Assembly (NCBI RefSeq): GCF_003586285.1
Contig: NZ_QUBR01000001.1
Span: 1,543,373-1,607,372, forward strand
DNA length: 64,000 nucleotides
Reading direction: 5' to 3'
Origin: Aeromicrobium endophyticum
Lineage (GTDB): Bacteria > Actinomycetota > Actinomycetes > Propionibacteriales > Nocardioidaceae
The position numbers and the translations under genes were made by a program. Shown here in pieces: positions 8,357 to 17,474 of this stretch. A model generated the notes under the pieces. That model made no database searches. It had not been told where the DNA came from and saw nothing but the letters and a program-made list of their open reading frames with translations. Every line of letters begins with the position of its first letter. Position 1 is the stretch's first letter.

Positions 8357-9496
8357 TCATGGAGCCGCGTCGACCGCGGGCGAGAACTTGGGCACCCGCA
8401 GCGACACCTTGGTGCCGAGGCCCGGCGCGGTCTCGACGACGATGCCGTAGGCGTTGCCGTAGACCGTCCGCATCCGCTCGTCGACGTTCGCGAGCCCGAC
8501 GGACGCGCTGGGGTTGCGTCCCGACAGTGCCGCCCGGACGACCTCGGGGTCGACGCCGGCGCCGTCGTCCTCGATCGTGATGAGGCACTCGTGGCCGGCG
8601 TCGAGAGCGGTGATGGTCACGGTGCCGTCGCCCTCGCTGCGCTCGAGCCCGTGGCGGACGGCGTTCTCGACCAAGGGCTGCACCGACAGGAACGGCAGGG
8701 TCACGCTCAGCACCTCCGGCGCGACCAGCGTGACGACGCGCAGCCGGTCGCCGAAGCGAGCCTTCTCGAGCACGAGGTAGCGCTCGATCGATCGCAGCTC
8801 CTCGGCGAGGGTCGTGAACTCACCGTGCTGGCGGAACGAGTAGCGGGTGAAGTCGGCGAACTCGAGCAGCAGCTCGCGGGCCCGCTCGGGATCGGTGCGG
8901 ACGAAGGAGGCGATCGCGCCGAGCGAGTTGTAGATGAAGTGCGGCGAGATCTGGGCGCGGAGCGCCCGCAGCTCGGCCTCCATCAAGGCTGTTCGGGACG
9001 TCGCGAGCTCGGCCAGCTCGAGCTGGCTCGACATCCACCGCGCGACCTCGGTCGTCGCCCGGGCCAGGCCGGCGGAGGCCTCGTCGGTCAGGATGACGAC
9101 GCTGCCGACGACGCGCTCCTCGACGGCCAGCGGTGCGACGATCGCGCGTCCGGACGCCTGCGTCGTGCCGCTGTCGATCGCGGCCCGCAGCAGGTCGGCG
9201 ACCTCGTCGGGGTCGCCGGGCCCGTCCCAGGCGAGGGGCCGGAGCGTGTCGGTGATGGCGACGGTGCGCGCGCCCAGCAGCGTCCGGACGTGGGGGAGCG
9301 CGCTGGCCGCGCTCTCGGCGTCGAGGCCGCGGCGCAGGGCCGGCGCGGCCAGGGCCGTGGTGTGGAGGGTCTCGTACGTGGCACGGTCCTCGGCCGTCCC
9401 GAGGCTGGGCCGGCGGGACAGCAGCCACCACCGGGCGAAGGTGGCCGCGGCCACCAGCGCGACGGCCGCGACGATCGCGGTGACCAGGTTGTCCAT
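8357..9496 (-). CDS. LytS-type sensor histidine kinase
   Basis: 379 residues. One N-terminal membrane helix (about 4-22), then a GAF-like region, a LytS/YehU-type histidine kinase domain with the phospho-acceptor His in ISPHFIYNSLGAIASF, and a C-terminal HATPase domain (N box ENAVRHGLE, G1 box DDGAGVD). Unlike many LytS proteins it lacks a multi-helix 5TM sensor, so the signal is probably sensed by the GAF-like region or by a partner. ATG 9496 is preceded by TACCGT (9503-9508) at 6 bases, which fits a leaderless transcript. First gene of the four-gene operon ending in the symporter. Confidence 0.92.
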   Translation of the reverse strand: MDNLVTAIVAAVALVAAATFARWWLLSRRPSLGTAEDRATYETLHTTALAAPALRRGLDAESAASALPHVRTLLGARTVAITDTLRPLAWDGPGDPDEVADLLRAAIDSGTTQASGRAIVAPLAVEERVVGSVVILTDEASAGLARATTEVARWMSSQLELAELATSRTALMEAELRALRAQISPHFIYNSLGAIASFVRTDPERARELLLEFADFTRYSFRQHGEFTTLAEELRSIERYLVLEKARFGDRLRVVTLVAPEVLSVTLPFLSVQPLVENAVRHGLERSEGDGTVTITALDAGHECLITIEDDGAGVDPEVVRAALSGRNPSASVGLANVDERMRTVYGNAYGIVVETAPGLGTKVSLRVPKFSPAVDAAP

Positions 9497-9502
9497 CCGT
9501 GG

Positions 9503-9508
9503 ACGGTA
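9503..9508 (-). promoter_or_regulatory. -10 box of likely leaderless promoter (LytS operon)
   Basis: TACCGT on the minus strand, 6 bases before the kinase ATG at 9496, with no ribosome-binding site between. Confidence 0.5.
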
Positions 9509-9561
9509 CCCGGACCCGCGGTGCCGGATTCCCACGAGACCGTGGGGATCCGGCGCGGGTG

Positions 9562-10173
9562 TCAGTCGTCGCCGATGCCGCGGGCGTGCAGGGCGGCGCC
9601 GGTGTCGTACGCGTGAGCGACGGTGCGGATGGCCATCCGCACCAGCAGGGCGCGGGGGCTGCGTTCGAGACCGCGCGCCTTGGCGGCCTCGCGGGTCTCC
9701 CGGGCGATGGTCATCACGCCCGGGATCGCACCGATCATCAGCGAGAAGGCCAGGGCGATCTTCTCCGGCTTGACGCCGACGCGGCGGAACGGACCGAGTC
9801 CGCGGACGATCGCGTCGAGCATCGCGTCGATGCGGGTCGTGGCGGTGAAGACCATCGCGGCCACGAACAACGCCAGCAGGTCGCCGACGACGTGGACCGC
9901 CGTGGGCCAGCCCTTCTGCCACACCTGGAAGGCCGTCACCAGCACGACGACGAGCAGCAAGGGACGCAGCGGACGCAGCGCGACGCGCCACGGGATGCGG
10001 ACCCAGGCCACGAGGACGAGGGAGAACGCGAGGAAGCCTGCGGCCGACCACGGTCCGGTCGCCACGACCGTGACGACGCCGTAGAGCGCGAGCAGGCCGA
10101 GCTTGGGCCCGGCCGGCAGGCGATGCAGCAGGGTCGAGCCGGGTCGGTAGGTGCTGACCAGCACGTCGCTCAT
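9562..10173 (-). CDS. bioN: Biotin ECF transporter T component
   Basis: Membrane coupling protein of the energy-coupling-factor biotin importer, 203 residues with about five helices. The two Ala-Arg-Gly-type coupling motifs that contact the ATPase are visible: AAKARGLE and, near the C-terminus, LHARGI. ATG 10173 overlaps the bioM stop by four bases; the larger open frame upstream is a shadow of bioM. Short family length is normal for BioN/CbiQ proteins. Third gene of bioY-bioM-bioN, under the BioQ operators at 11503-11530. Confidence 0.9.
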   Translation of the reverse strand: MSDVLVSTYRPGSTLLHRLPAGPKLGLLALYGVVTVVATGPWSAAGFLAFSLVLVAWVRIPWRVALRPLRPLLLVVVLVTAFQVWQKGWPTAVHVVGDLLALFVAAMVFTATTRIDAMLDAIVRGLGPFRRVGVKPEKIALAFSLMIGAIPGVMTIARETREAAKARGLERSPRALLVRMAIRTVAHAYDTGAALHARGIGDD

Positions 10174-10883
10174 GCAGACGGTCCTGACGGTGCTCCGTCG
10201 ACGCTGGCCCGGTAGTGCGCGACCGCGTCCGCCGGCGCCCCGTCGAAGGTCACCCTCGCGTCGTCGATCACCAGGACGCGGTCGCACCGGGCCACCAGCT
10301 CGAGGTCGTGGGTCACGAGCACGAGCTGCTGCGTGAGGGAGAACAGCCGGTCGGCGACCGCGCGGGTGTTGCGCAGGTCGAGCAGCGTCGTGGGCTCGTC
10401 GGCGACCACCACCTTCGGTCGTGTCGCCAGCACGCCGGCCAGGGCCAGCATCTGCTTCTGTCCGCCCGACAGGGCGTGGACGCTGACATCGGCCTTGTCG
10501 GCCAGCCCGATGGACTCCAGCACGTCGAGCGCCTCGCGCCGTCGTCGCGCTCGGTCCTTGACCGAGCGCCGCAGCGAGAGGGCGACGTCCTCGAGGCACG
10601 TCGGCATGACGAGCTGGGCACCCGGATCGGTGAAGACGAAGCCGACGGCCCGGCGCACGGCCGCGCCGTCGTCGACGGTGTCGAGCTCGTCGACCGTCAC
10701 GCGTCCGGTCGTGGGCTCGACGAGGCCGTTGAGCAGGCGGGCGAAGGTCGACTTGCCCGAGCCGTTGCCGCCGATCAGCGCGATGCGGCGCTCGGAGAGC
10801 GTCAGCGTGGTCGGGTGCAGCAGGGTCAGGTCGCCATCGGGCGTCTCGACGGAGACCGATACCTCGTCGAGGCGCAGGACCAT
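10170..10883 (-). CDS. bioM: Biotin ECF transporter ATPase
   Basis: ABC ATPase of 237 residues that powers biotin uptake. Walker A is GGNGSGKST, the Q-loop region FTDPGAQLVMPT, the signature LSGGQKQ, Walker B VVVADEPT with catalytic Glu, and the switch His in LVTHDLE. Start ATG 10883, two bases after bioY ends. ECF systems often use two ATPases; here one is present, as in known BioMNY systems. Confidence 0.93.
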   Translation of the reverse strand: MVLRLDEVSVSVETPDGDLTLLHPTTLTLSERRIALIGGNGSGKSTFARLLNGLVEPTTGRVTVDELDTVDDGAAVRRAVGFVFTDPGAQLVMPTCLEDVALSLRRSVKDRARRRREALDVLESIGLADKADVSVHALSGGQKQMLALAGVLATRPKVVVADEPTTLLDLRNTRAVADRLFSLTQQLVLVTHDLELVARCDRVLVIDDARVTFDGAPADAVAHYRASVDGAPSGPSA

Positions 10884-10885
10884 GG

Positions 10886-11479
10886 CTATCGCCGCGCGCT
10901 GAGCTGGGGGAACGCCCGGTGGACCGAGGCGGCGACGACGGCGGCAAGCACGCCCTTGATGATGTCGTACACGAAGAAGGGCGTCGCGTAGCCCCACGCG
11001 ACCTTGAGGCTGACGTCGAGCCGCCATGCCATGCCGAGCGTGCCCAAGGCGCCCACGACGACGATCGTCACGACGGCCGCGACGACCGACACGACGAGCA
11101 CGAACCGCGTCGGGTTGCCCCGCGCCACGCGCGCGGCGGCGAGGCCGACCAGCAGGGCGGCGAGCGGGAACGCCAGCAGGTAGCCGCCCGTGGCCCCGGC
11201 CCACGTCGCCGGACCGGCCGCGCCTTGGGAGAAGATCGGGAGGCCGGCGGTGCCGACGGCCAGGTACAGCACCACGGCCAGGAAGCTGCGGGTCGCCCCG
11301 AGCGTCGCGCCAGCCAGGAAGATCGCGAACATCTGCAGCGTGAACGGGGTGCCCGAGGCGGTGCTGATGGCCGGCAGGATCGAGCACACCGCGATGAGGG
11401 CGGCGAACGTCGCGACGAGCGCGAGGTCGGTGGTGCTGAGACCCCGTGCGGGACGACGGCGGGTGGTGGTGCTGGACAT
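10886..11479 (-). CDS. bioY: Biotin transporter substrate-binding protein BioY
   Basis: The S component that binds biotin in the membrane, 197 residues with about six helices and the BioY stretches GTPFTLQMFAIFLAGATLG and TGGYLLAFPLAA. ATG 11479 has GGAG about seven bases upstream. First gene of the bioYMN operon. No biotin synthesis genes are in the window, so this locus is for import. The 98-bp gap to the divergent regulator contains two BioQ-type operator sequences. Confidence 0.95.
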   Translation of the reverse strand: MSSTTTRRRPARGLSTTDLALVATFAALIAVCSILPAISTASGTPFTLQMFAIFLAGATLGATRSFLAVVLYLAVGTAGLPIFSQGAAGPATWAGATGGYLLAFPLAALLVGLAAARVARGNPTRFVLVVSVVAAVVTIVVVGALGTLGMAWRLDVSLKVAWGYATPFFVYDIIKGVLAAVVAASVHRAFPQLSARR

Positions 11480-11502
11480 CGACGGGCTCCTCGGGACGTA
11501 CC

Positions 11503-11515
11503 TGAACGGTGCTCA
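11503..11515. promoter_or_regulatory. BioQ-type operator, imperfect copy
   Basis: TGAACGGTGCTCA matches the actinobacterial BioQ consensus TGAAC-N3-GTTCA with one mismatch. It begins exactly 15 bp before the perfect copy, so two repressor dimers could bind on related faces of the helix. Confidence 0.6.
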
Positions 11516-11517
11516 GG

Positions 11518-11530
11518 TGAACGGCGTTCA
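11518..11530. promoter_or_regulatory. BioQ-type operator, perfect palindrome
   Basis: TGAACGGCGTTCA is a perfect fit to TGAAC-N3-GTTCA, the operator described for BioQ in mycobacteria and corynebacteria. It overlaps the likely bioY promoter: on the minus strand a TTGACA (11555-11560) precedes TAACCT (11530-11535). On the plus strand TAGGAT (11539-11544) is a candidate -10 for bioQ. Binding here would block both promoters. Confidence 0.8.
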
Positions 11531-11577
11531 GGTTAGCGTAGGATCAGGGTCGACTGTCAACGGGACGAGGAGTGGTC

Positions 11578-12156
11578 GTGCGCTATCGCAAGGGCGACAT
11601 CGTCGAGCGGGCCATCGCGGTGCTCGACCAGTACGGCCTCGCCGACCTGTCGATGCGGCGCCTGGCCTCCGAGCTGGGCCTGCAGCCGTCGGCGCTCTAC
11701 CACCACTTCGCCAGCAAGCAGGAGCTGCTGGCGGCGGTGGCCGACGAGCTGCTCGAGCGCGGCCGACGTCCCGCCGGCGACGACGTGCCGTGGGACGACG
11801 CGGTCGTCGCGGCCGGGCACGAGCTGCGCGACGCGATGCTGGCCTACCGCGACGGCGCCGAGCTGATCGCGACGGTGCAGGCCTTCGGGCTCGGACGGGT
11901 CTCGCCCCTCGCCCCGTTGGTGCGTGCCGTCGACCGCGGCGGCTTCGCCCCCGAGCTCGCCCGAGCTGCCGCCACGACGATCCTGCACTTCGTCTTCGGC
12001 CACGTCTCGGAGGAGCAGGCGCACCTGCAGGCCAGCAGCGTCGGCGCGATCGGCGACGACGCGCCGGTAGGGGCCGACGCGGCCTCGTTCGACCTCGGCC
12101 TGTCGCTCATCCTCGACGGCGTCCGCCAGCACCGCCCCGCCCCCAGCGAGCACTGA
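11578..12156 (+). CDS. bioQ: TetR-family regulator of biotin genes, BioQ-like
   Basis: 192 residues with an N-terminal TetR helix-turn-helix (about 1-50: IVERAIAVLDQYGLADLSMRRLA, then LGLQPSALYHHFASK) and a variable ligand domain. It is divergent from bioYMN across a gap holding BioQ operators, which is the arrangement of BioQ, the actinobacterial TetR repressor of biotin genes that responds to biotinoyl-AMP via BirA in studied cases. I prefer GTG 11578 over GTG 11572, because GAGGAG then sits five bases upstream. It is convergent with guaB1 across an extragenic repeat. Confidence 0.85.
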   Translation: MRYRKGDIVERAIAVLDQYGLADLSMRRLASELGLQPSALYHHFASKQELLAAVADELLERGRRPAGDDVPWDDAVVAAGHELRDAMLAYRDGAELIATVQAFGLGRVSPLAPLVRAVDRGGFAPELARAAATTILHFVFGHVSEEQAHLQASSVGAIGDDAPVGADAASFDLGLSLILDGVRQHRPAPSEH

Positions 12157-12168
12157 GCGCCACCACAG

Positions 12169-12235
12169 GCGAGCGAAGCGAGCAGGCGGTCCCTGCGAGC
12201 CCTGGCGAGCAGGGGTGAGTCGGCGAGGGACGAGC
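12169..12235. repeat. Extragenic repeat element, copy 2
   Basis: Between the convergent 3' ends of bioQ and guaB1. It shares with 3347-3454 the blocks GCGAGCGAAG (12169-12178), core TCCCTGCGAGCCCTGGCGAG (from 12190, followed by CAGGGG) and the identical 14-mer GGCGAGGGACGAGC (12222-12235). The core pairs CCCTG with CAGGG and could act as a two-way terminator. Confidence 0.55.
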
Positions 12236-12246
12236 TGACGCGCCGC

Positions 12247-13716
<1,470 letters not shown>

Positions 13717-13729
13717 GGTGGGCAGATGC

Positions 13730-13735
13730 TACGGT
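13730..13735 (+). promoter_or_regulatory. -10 box of likely leaderless promoter (GT4 gene)
   Basis: TACGGT, 7 bases before ATG 13743; its -35 region must overlap the guaB1 promoter on the other strand. Confidence 0.5.
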
Positions 13736-13742
13736 CCCGCGC

Positions 13743-14825
13743 ATGCGCATCGCCTTCCTCGGCAACGGCATGACGGGATATCTCGCCGCCCAGTACCGCG
13801 AGCTGGCCGCGCTCGGCCACGAGCTGCTCGTCGTCCAGCCCGGCAGCCCGGACGTGGCGGTGGGCGCGATGCGCGACACGGCCTTCGACGACCTGGGCGT
13901 CGCGTCGTTCGCCGAGCTCGTGTCGTGGCAGGTCGAGCCGCCGGCCGACGAGCTCGTCGAGCGGGTGCGCCGGTTCGCGCCCGACGCCGTCGTCATGACG
14001 GCCTGGAACTTCGCGGCCTCGTACCGCGCCGTCATGAAGTCGCTGCCTGCCGGTGTGGTGCGGATCCTCGTGATGGACAACCTGTGGCGCGCGGCTCCCC
14101 GTCAGTGGCTGGGGCGGGCGCTCAGCCGCTGGTACGTCCACTCGGTCGCCGACGTCGCGATGGTGCCGAGCGAGCGCACCGAGCGGTACGCGCGGATGCT
14201 CGGCTTCGGCCCGGCCGACGTCATCCGCGGCTCGCTGTCGGCCGACCTGTCGGTGTTCGGCAGCGACGAGCGCAGCGGCGACGAGCTCGCGGGCCGGCGC
14301 CGGTTCCTGTTCGTCGGACGGCTCGTCGACCACAAGGGTGCCGACGTGCTGGCCGCCGCCTACGAGCGTTACCGCGAGCTCGTCGACGACCCCTGGCAGC
14401 TGGACGTCGTGGGGCTCGGCCCGCTCGACGGGCTGCTGCGCGGACGTCCCGGGGTGACGATGCACGGCTTCGTCCAGCCCGGCGGCGTGGCCGAGCTGAT
14501 GCGCGCCGTCTCGTGCTGCGTCGTTCCGTCGCACATCGAGCCGTACGGCGTGGTCGTCCACGAGGCGGCCGCGTCGGGCCTGCCGGTGCTGTGCACCGAC
14601 TTCGCGGGGGTCGCGGCCGGGATGGTGCAGGACCATGCCAACGGCTGGATCGTCCCGGCCGGCGACGTCGAGGCGTGGGCGGTCGCGATGGCGCGGATGT
14701 CGTCGTGCTCGGCCGAGACGCTCGAGGGGATGTCGCGGGTCAGCCGGGCGCTGGCGACCCGGGTGACACCGCAGATCTGGGCGCTCAACCTCGCCGAGCA
14801 GATCGGTCGCCGTCGCCCGTCCTGA
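13743..14825 (+). CDS. Glycosyltransferase family 4 protein
   Basis: 360 residues, GT-B fold. The C-terminal nucleotide-sugar domain shows FLFVGRLVDHKGADVLAAAY, then the GT4 catalytic region with acidic residues in SHIEPYGVVVHEAAASGLPVL. The N-terminal half starts MRIAFLGNGMTG and would bind the acceptor. Retaining transfer from an NDP-sugar to a growing surface glycan is the likely role; donor and acceptor cannot be told from sequence. First gene of the polysaccharide region, divergent from guaB1 and convergent with two methyltransferase genes. Confidence 0.88.
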   Translation: MRIAFLGNGMTGYLAAQYRELAALGHELLVVQPGSPDVAVGAMRDTAFDDLGVASFAELVSWQVEPPADELVERVRRFAPDAVVMTAWNFAASYRAVMKSLPAGVVRILVMDNLWRAAPRQWLGRALSRWYVHSVADVAMVPSERTERYARMLGFGPADVIRGSLSADLSVFGSDERSGDELAGRRRFLFVGRLVDHKGADVLAAAYERYRELVDDPWQLDVVGLGPLDGLLRGRPGVTMHGFVQPGGVAELMRAVSCCVVPSHIEPYGVVVHEAAASGLPVLCTDFAGVAAGMVQDHANGWIVPAGDVEAWAVAMARMSSCSAETLEGMSRVSRALATRVTPQIWALNLAEQIGRRRPS

Positions 14826-14831
14826 CGCCGG

Positions 14832-15557
14832 TCAGGGCACCAGCCAGATCGCGGTGTCCCAGACGCCGTTGGTCGTCCAGATGTGGCGCCACCCTGCGGT
14901 GCGCTCGACGACCTGCTGCCACCGGGGCGTCGCGGGCGCGGGGACGCTCCACGGCGACCGGGTCGTGCTGGGCAGGTACGTCTCGGCGTTGTCGAGGACG
15001 AGCAGGCCCCCGGGGCGCAGCAGGTCGAGGGCGCGCAGGGCGCACTCGTCGCGGTACTCGCCGTCGACGAAGGCCAGGTCGAGCGAGCCCGGCTCGATCT
15101 CGGGAGCCGCGCCGACGTAGGCCGACCGGTGCTCAGCGGAGTCGTGGCCGAGGTCGTCGAACGGGACGAGTCGCAGGTCGACGTTGTCGACGCGCCGGGC
15201 GTCGAGCTCGGCGCGCAGACCGGCGTGCCACTGCGGCGATCCCTCGACCGACGTGAGGTGCTCGATGCGCTCGGCGAACCACCTCGTGGTGCCGCCCGAC
15301 CCCCACTCGATGCCACGGTCGGACGGTCGCAGCAGCGAGGCGAGCACCTCGAGGGCGTCCCGCGTGATCCACGGCCGGCGGTCGGGGCGCAGCGCCTCCG
15401 CCCGGACGGTCAGCGAGTCGCGCACGTAGCGCGGCACCACGCGGGGCGTGACCTGCAGCCGCGGCGACAGCTCACCGGGGCGTCCGGCCGCCCACTGCGG
15501 GTGCCGCCTGTTCCACAGCGCGGTGGCCAGCCGGCTCGTGAGGTTGGCGCCGCTCAC
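14832..15557 (-). CDS. Class I SAM-dependent methyltransferase (surface-glycan associated)
   Basis: 241 residues. SAM-binding motif I is IEWGSGGTTRWFAERI, followed by SVEGSPQW, the acidic LDLAFVDGEYRDECALRALDLLRPGGLLVLDNAE region and an aromatic C-terminus. GTG 15557 overlaps the stop of the upstream methyltransferase (GTGA), so the pair are co-translated; the longer frame is a shadow. Probably methylates a sugar or other small polymer component. The substrate is unknown. Confidence 0.8.
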   Translation of the reverse strand: MSGANLTSRLATALWNRRHPQWAAGRPGELSPRLQVTPRVVPRYVRDSLTVRAEALRPDRRPWITRDALEVLASLLRPSDRGIEWGSGGTTRWFAERIEHLTSVEGSPQWHAGLRAELDARRVDNVDLRLVPFDDLGHDSAEHRSAYVGAAPEIEPGSLDLAFVDGEYRDECALRALDLLRPGGLLVLDNAETYLPSTTRSPWSVPAPATPRWQQVVERTAGWRHIWTTNGVWDTAIWLVP

Positions 15558-16234
15558 CGCGCTGCCGTCCCGCGCACCGCCTCGACGGCCATCTGCGCGC
15601 CGCCCTCGTCGGCGCGCTGGTCGAGGCCGTCGAGCTCGGGGTGGGTGCTGGTGCCGGGCGTGGACCGCGTGACGTCGGTGAACCCGGCGCGCTCGAGCTC
15701 GGCGGCCAGCGTCTCGAAGTCGTAGACGTAGCCCGTGTGGTGGCCGAACGACGCGATGGGGATGCGCACCCAGTCGAGCGGGTGGTCGACGGTGAGGCCG
15801 AACTGCTCGTAGACGGCGGCCTCGGGGTCGCCCTTCGGCGAGACCCCGGCGAGGTAGCGGTCGACGTGGCCGCGCAGGTCGGGCGTCACGAAGCGGATGA
15901 CGCCGCCGGGGCGCAGGCAGCGGAACGCCTCGGCGAACAGCACGCGGGCGGCCTCGAGCGGCACGTGCTCGATGACGTTGTCGGAGTAGACGTGGGAGAC
16001 CGCGGCGTCCTCGATCGGCCACGTGCGGGTGGCGTCGAGGAAGTGCCGGGTGACGGCGTTGACGTTGGTGACGATCCAGCCCTCGCGCGGGGCCAGCCCG
16101 CCGATCTCGAGCTTGAGCGGGCGAGGCGCGTCGGCGAGCGCGCGGGTCGTCCGGCGCCGGGCCAGGGGCGTGTTGAGGGCCAGCACGGGCGGCCGCAGGA
16201 CGGCGTGCAGTCGGGAGTTCACGCGACGAACCAT
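15554..16234 (-). CDS. Methyltransferase-fold protein of polysaccharide clusters
   Basis: 226 residues. It starts with a basic segment, then LKLEIGGLAPREGW in place of a classic motif I, HVYSDNVIEHVP, and EAFRCLRPGGVIRFVTPDL, a layout typical of methyltransferase-like proteins encoded beside glycosyltransferases. ATG 16234 has GGGAG four bases upstream. First gene of a two-gene minus-strand operon; its upstream region holds copy 1 of the 68-bp repeat. Role probably in modifying the glycan; enzymatic activity uncertain. Confidence 0.75.
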   Translation of the reverse strand: MVRRVNSRLHAVLRPPVLALNTPLARRRTTRALADAPRPLKLEIGGLAPREGWIVTNVNAVTRHFLDATRTWPIEDAAVSHVYSDNVIEHVPLEAARVLFAEAFRCLRPGGVIRFVTPDLRGHVDRYLAGVSPKGDPEAAVYEQFGLTVDHPLDWVRIPIASFGHHTGYVYDFETLAAELERAGFTDVTRSTPGTSTHPELDGLDQRADEGGAQMAVEAVRGTAAR

Positions 16235-16281
16235 ACTGCTCCCGCCGCGGCATTTCCGTGTGTTCGTCGTCTGCCGATCGA

Positions 16282-16349
16282 CCAGTAACCAGCGGGGGTG
16301 CGCCGTCGTTGATCGGGGCAGTGCGCCCGCTCTCGGGCGCGACGTCCGA
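16282..16349 (+). repeat. 68-bp direct repeat with hairpin, left copy
   Basis: Matches 18967-19034 at 65 of 68 positions with no gaps. It includes a perfect 7-bp stem GCGCCCG/CGGGCGC with CTCT loop (16323-16340). The IS3 remnant begins within about 20-50 bp of its right edge. Confidence 0.85.
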
Positions 16350-16395
16350 CGGTTCGGATGATCCGGCCTGGGTTCAGTTCCTAGGTAATCTCCTG

Positions 16396-17306
16396 TCAGG
16401 CGGTCACCGGGTGGGCTGATTCCGTGGCAGCGTAGTACTCGGTCTCGACCTCGATCGGGGTGCGCATTGCGAGCTCTCCGTGGAGGCGGGCGTTGTTCCG
16501 CCGCCAGACGTATTCCAGGGTCGCGAGCTCGACCTGTTCGACGGTCCGTCACGGCCCGCGTTGGCGGATGAGCTCGGTCTTGTAGCGGCCGTTGACGGCC
16601 TCGGCGAGGCGTTGTCGTAGCTGTCGCCCGCGGTCCTGGTCGAGGGTGTGGCGCCGAGCTCGGCGATCCGGTCGGGATAGACCATCGCCAGATAGTTCGA
16701 GCCGTGATCGGCGTGATGGACCCAGCTGATCGAGGTCACCGTCAGCGGTCCAGGCGGCCATGTTTAGCGCCTGCAGGGGCAGGATGTCGGCGCGCAGCGT
16801 CGCCGTGACGTCCCAGCCCACGACCCGTCCGCTTAAGACATTGACCACGAATGCGACGTAGGCGAACCCCGACCAGGTCGCGACGTAGGTCCGTCAGCAA
16901 CCCACAGACGCCTGGGGGCTTCGGCGGTGAACCGGCGTTGCACCAGATCAGCCGGCAAGGGTGCGTTCGGGTCGCGTCGGGTGGTGAAGGCCCGTTTCGA
17001 ACGTCTGACGCCTCGAACCCTGGTCAACCCCGTCAGGCGTTCGGTCTGATAGCGGCCGACGTCCCAGCTCTGGCGACGCATCAGCGCGTGCGTCTTGCGG
17101 CGGTCACAGACGCCGTAGTTCTCCGCATGCAGCCGGGCGACCTCCGGCACCAGTAGGTCATCGGACAACCGACGCGCTGACGGCGGCCGAGTCTCCACCG
17201 CCCGATAGCCGCGGGATGTGATGAAGCCAGCCAGGGCCGGGCGCAATGTCCGGCATATGAGCTCGACCCCGAACTGAGCACGATATTCGTCGATGAACCG
17301 GATCAT
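16396..17306 (-). pseudogene. IS3-family transposase orfB, three frameshifts and one nonsense
   Basis: Reading from ATG 17306 (MIRFIDEYRAQFGVELICRTL-type start), the first frame is intact to LWVAD near 16893, where about one base is lost; the second frame then reads VAFVVNVLSGRVVGW to about 16745; a third frame carries WVHHADHGSNY to about 16620; the second frame resumes with LAEAVNGRYKTELI, and a TGA at 16549-16551 replaces a likely Trp codon before the tail ends at 16396. The DDE residues (Asp in LWVAD, Asp in HADHG, Glu in LAEAV) are all still present, spread over frames. Length is otherwise full, so inactivation looks recent. Confidence 0.82.
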
Positions 17307-17470
17307 CTCGTCGTGGGCTGGTCGAGCGCCTTGGCGAAAGATACGCTCGCGGCTTTAAGGACCTCGTTGGCCCTGCGGAGCTCCGCGACCTGACGCTTGA
17401 GGTGAAGATTTTCCTCGACCCCGTCGGTCTTCGCACCCGGTGCAAGGCCCTCGTCGACCTCGATCCGCCG
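17303..17470 (-). pseudogene. IS3-family orfA, C-terminal fragment
   Basis: About 55 codons remain, ending NLHLKRQVAELRRANEVLKAA and a KALDQPTTR-like tail, the leucine-zipper end of IS3 OrfA. Its stop overlaps the orfB ATG by four bases as in intact elements. The N-terminal helix-turn-helix is missing, lost at the junction with the protease gene. Confidence 0.8.
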
Positions 17471-17474
17471 AGAA

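Larger units (their letters stand above)
16360..17470 (-). mobile_element. IS3-family insertion sequence remnant
   Basis: Contains the 3' part of orfA and a shattered orfB in normal IS3 order on the minus strand. The orfA side is cut off at about 17465-17480, where the truncated protease begins, so one terminus is missing. The other end lies between 16350 and 16395; I could not identify a terminal inverted repeat by eye. Not mobile on its own. Confidence 0.8.

Noticed and set aside
16323..16340. Hairpin in the 68-bp repeat as a transcription terminator
   Set aside because: It lies upstream of genes on both sides in one copy and just before a start codon in the other, so terminator function is not supported.
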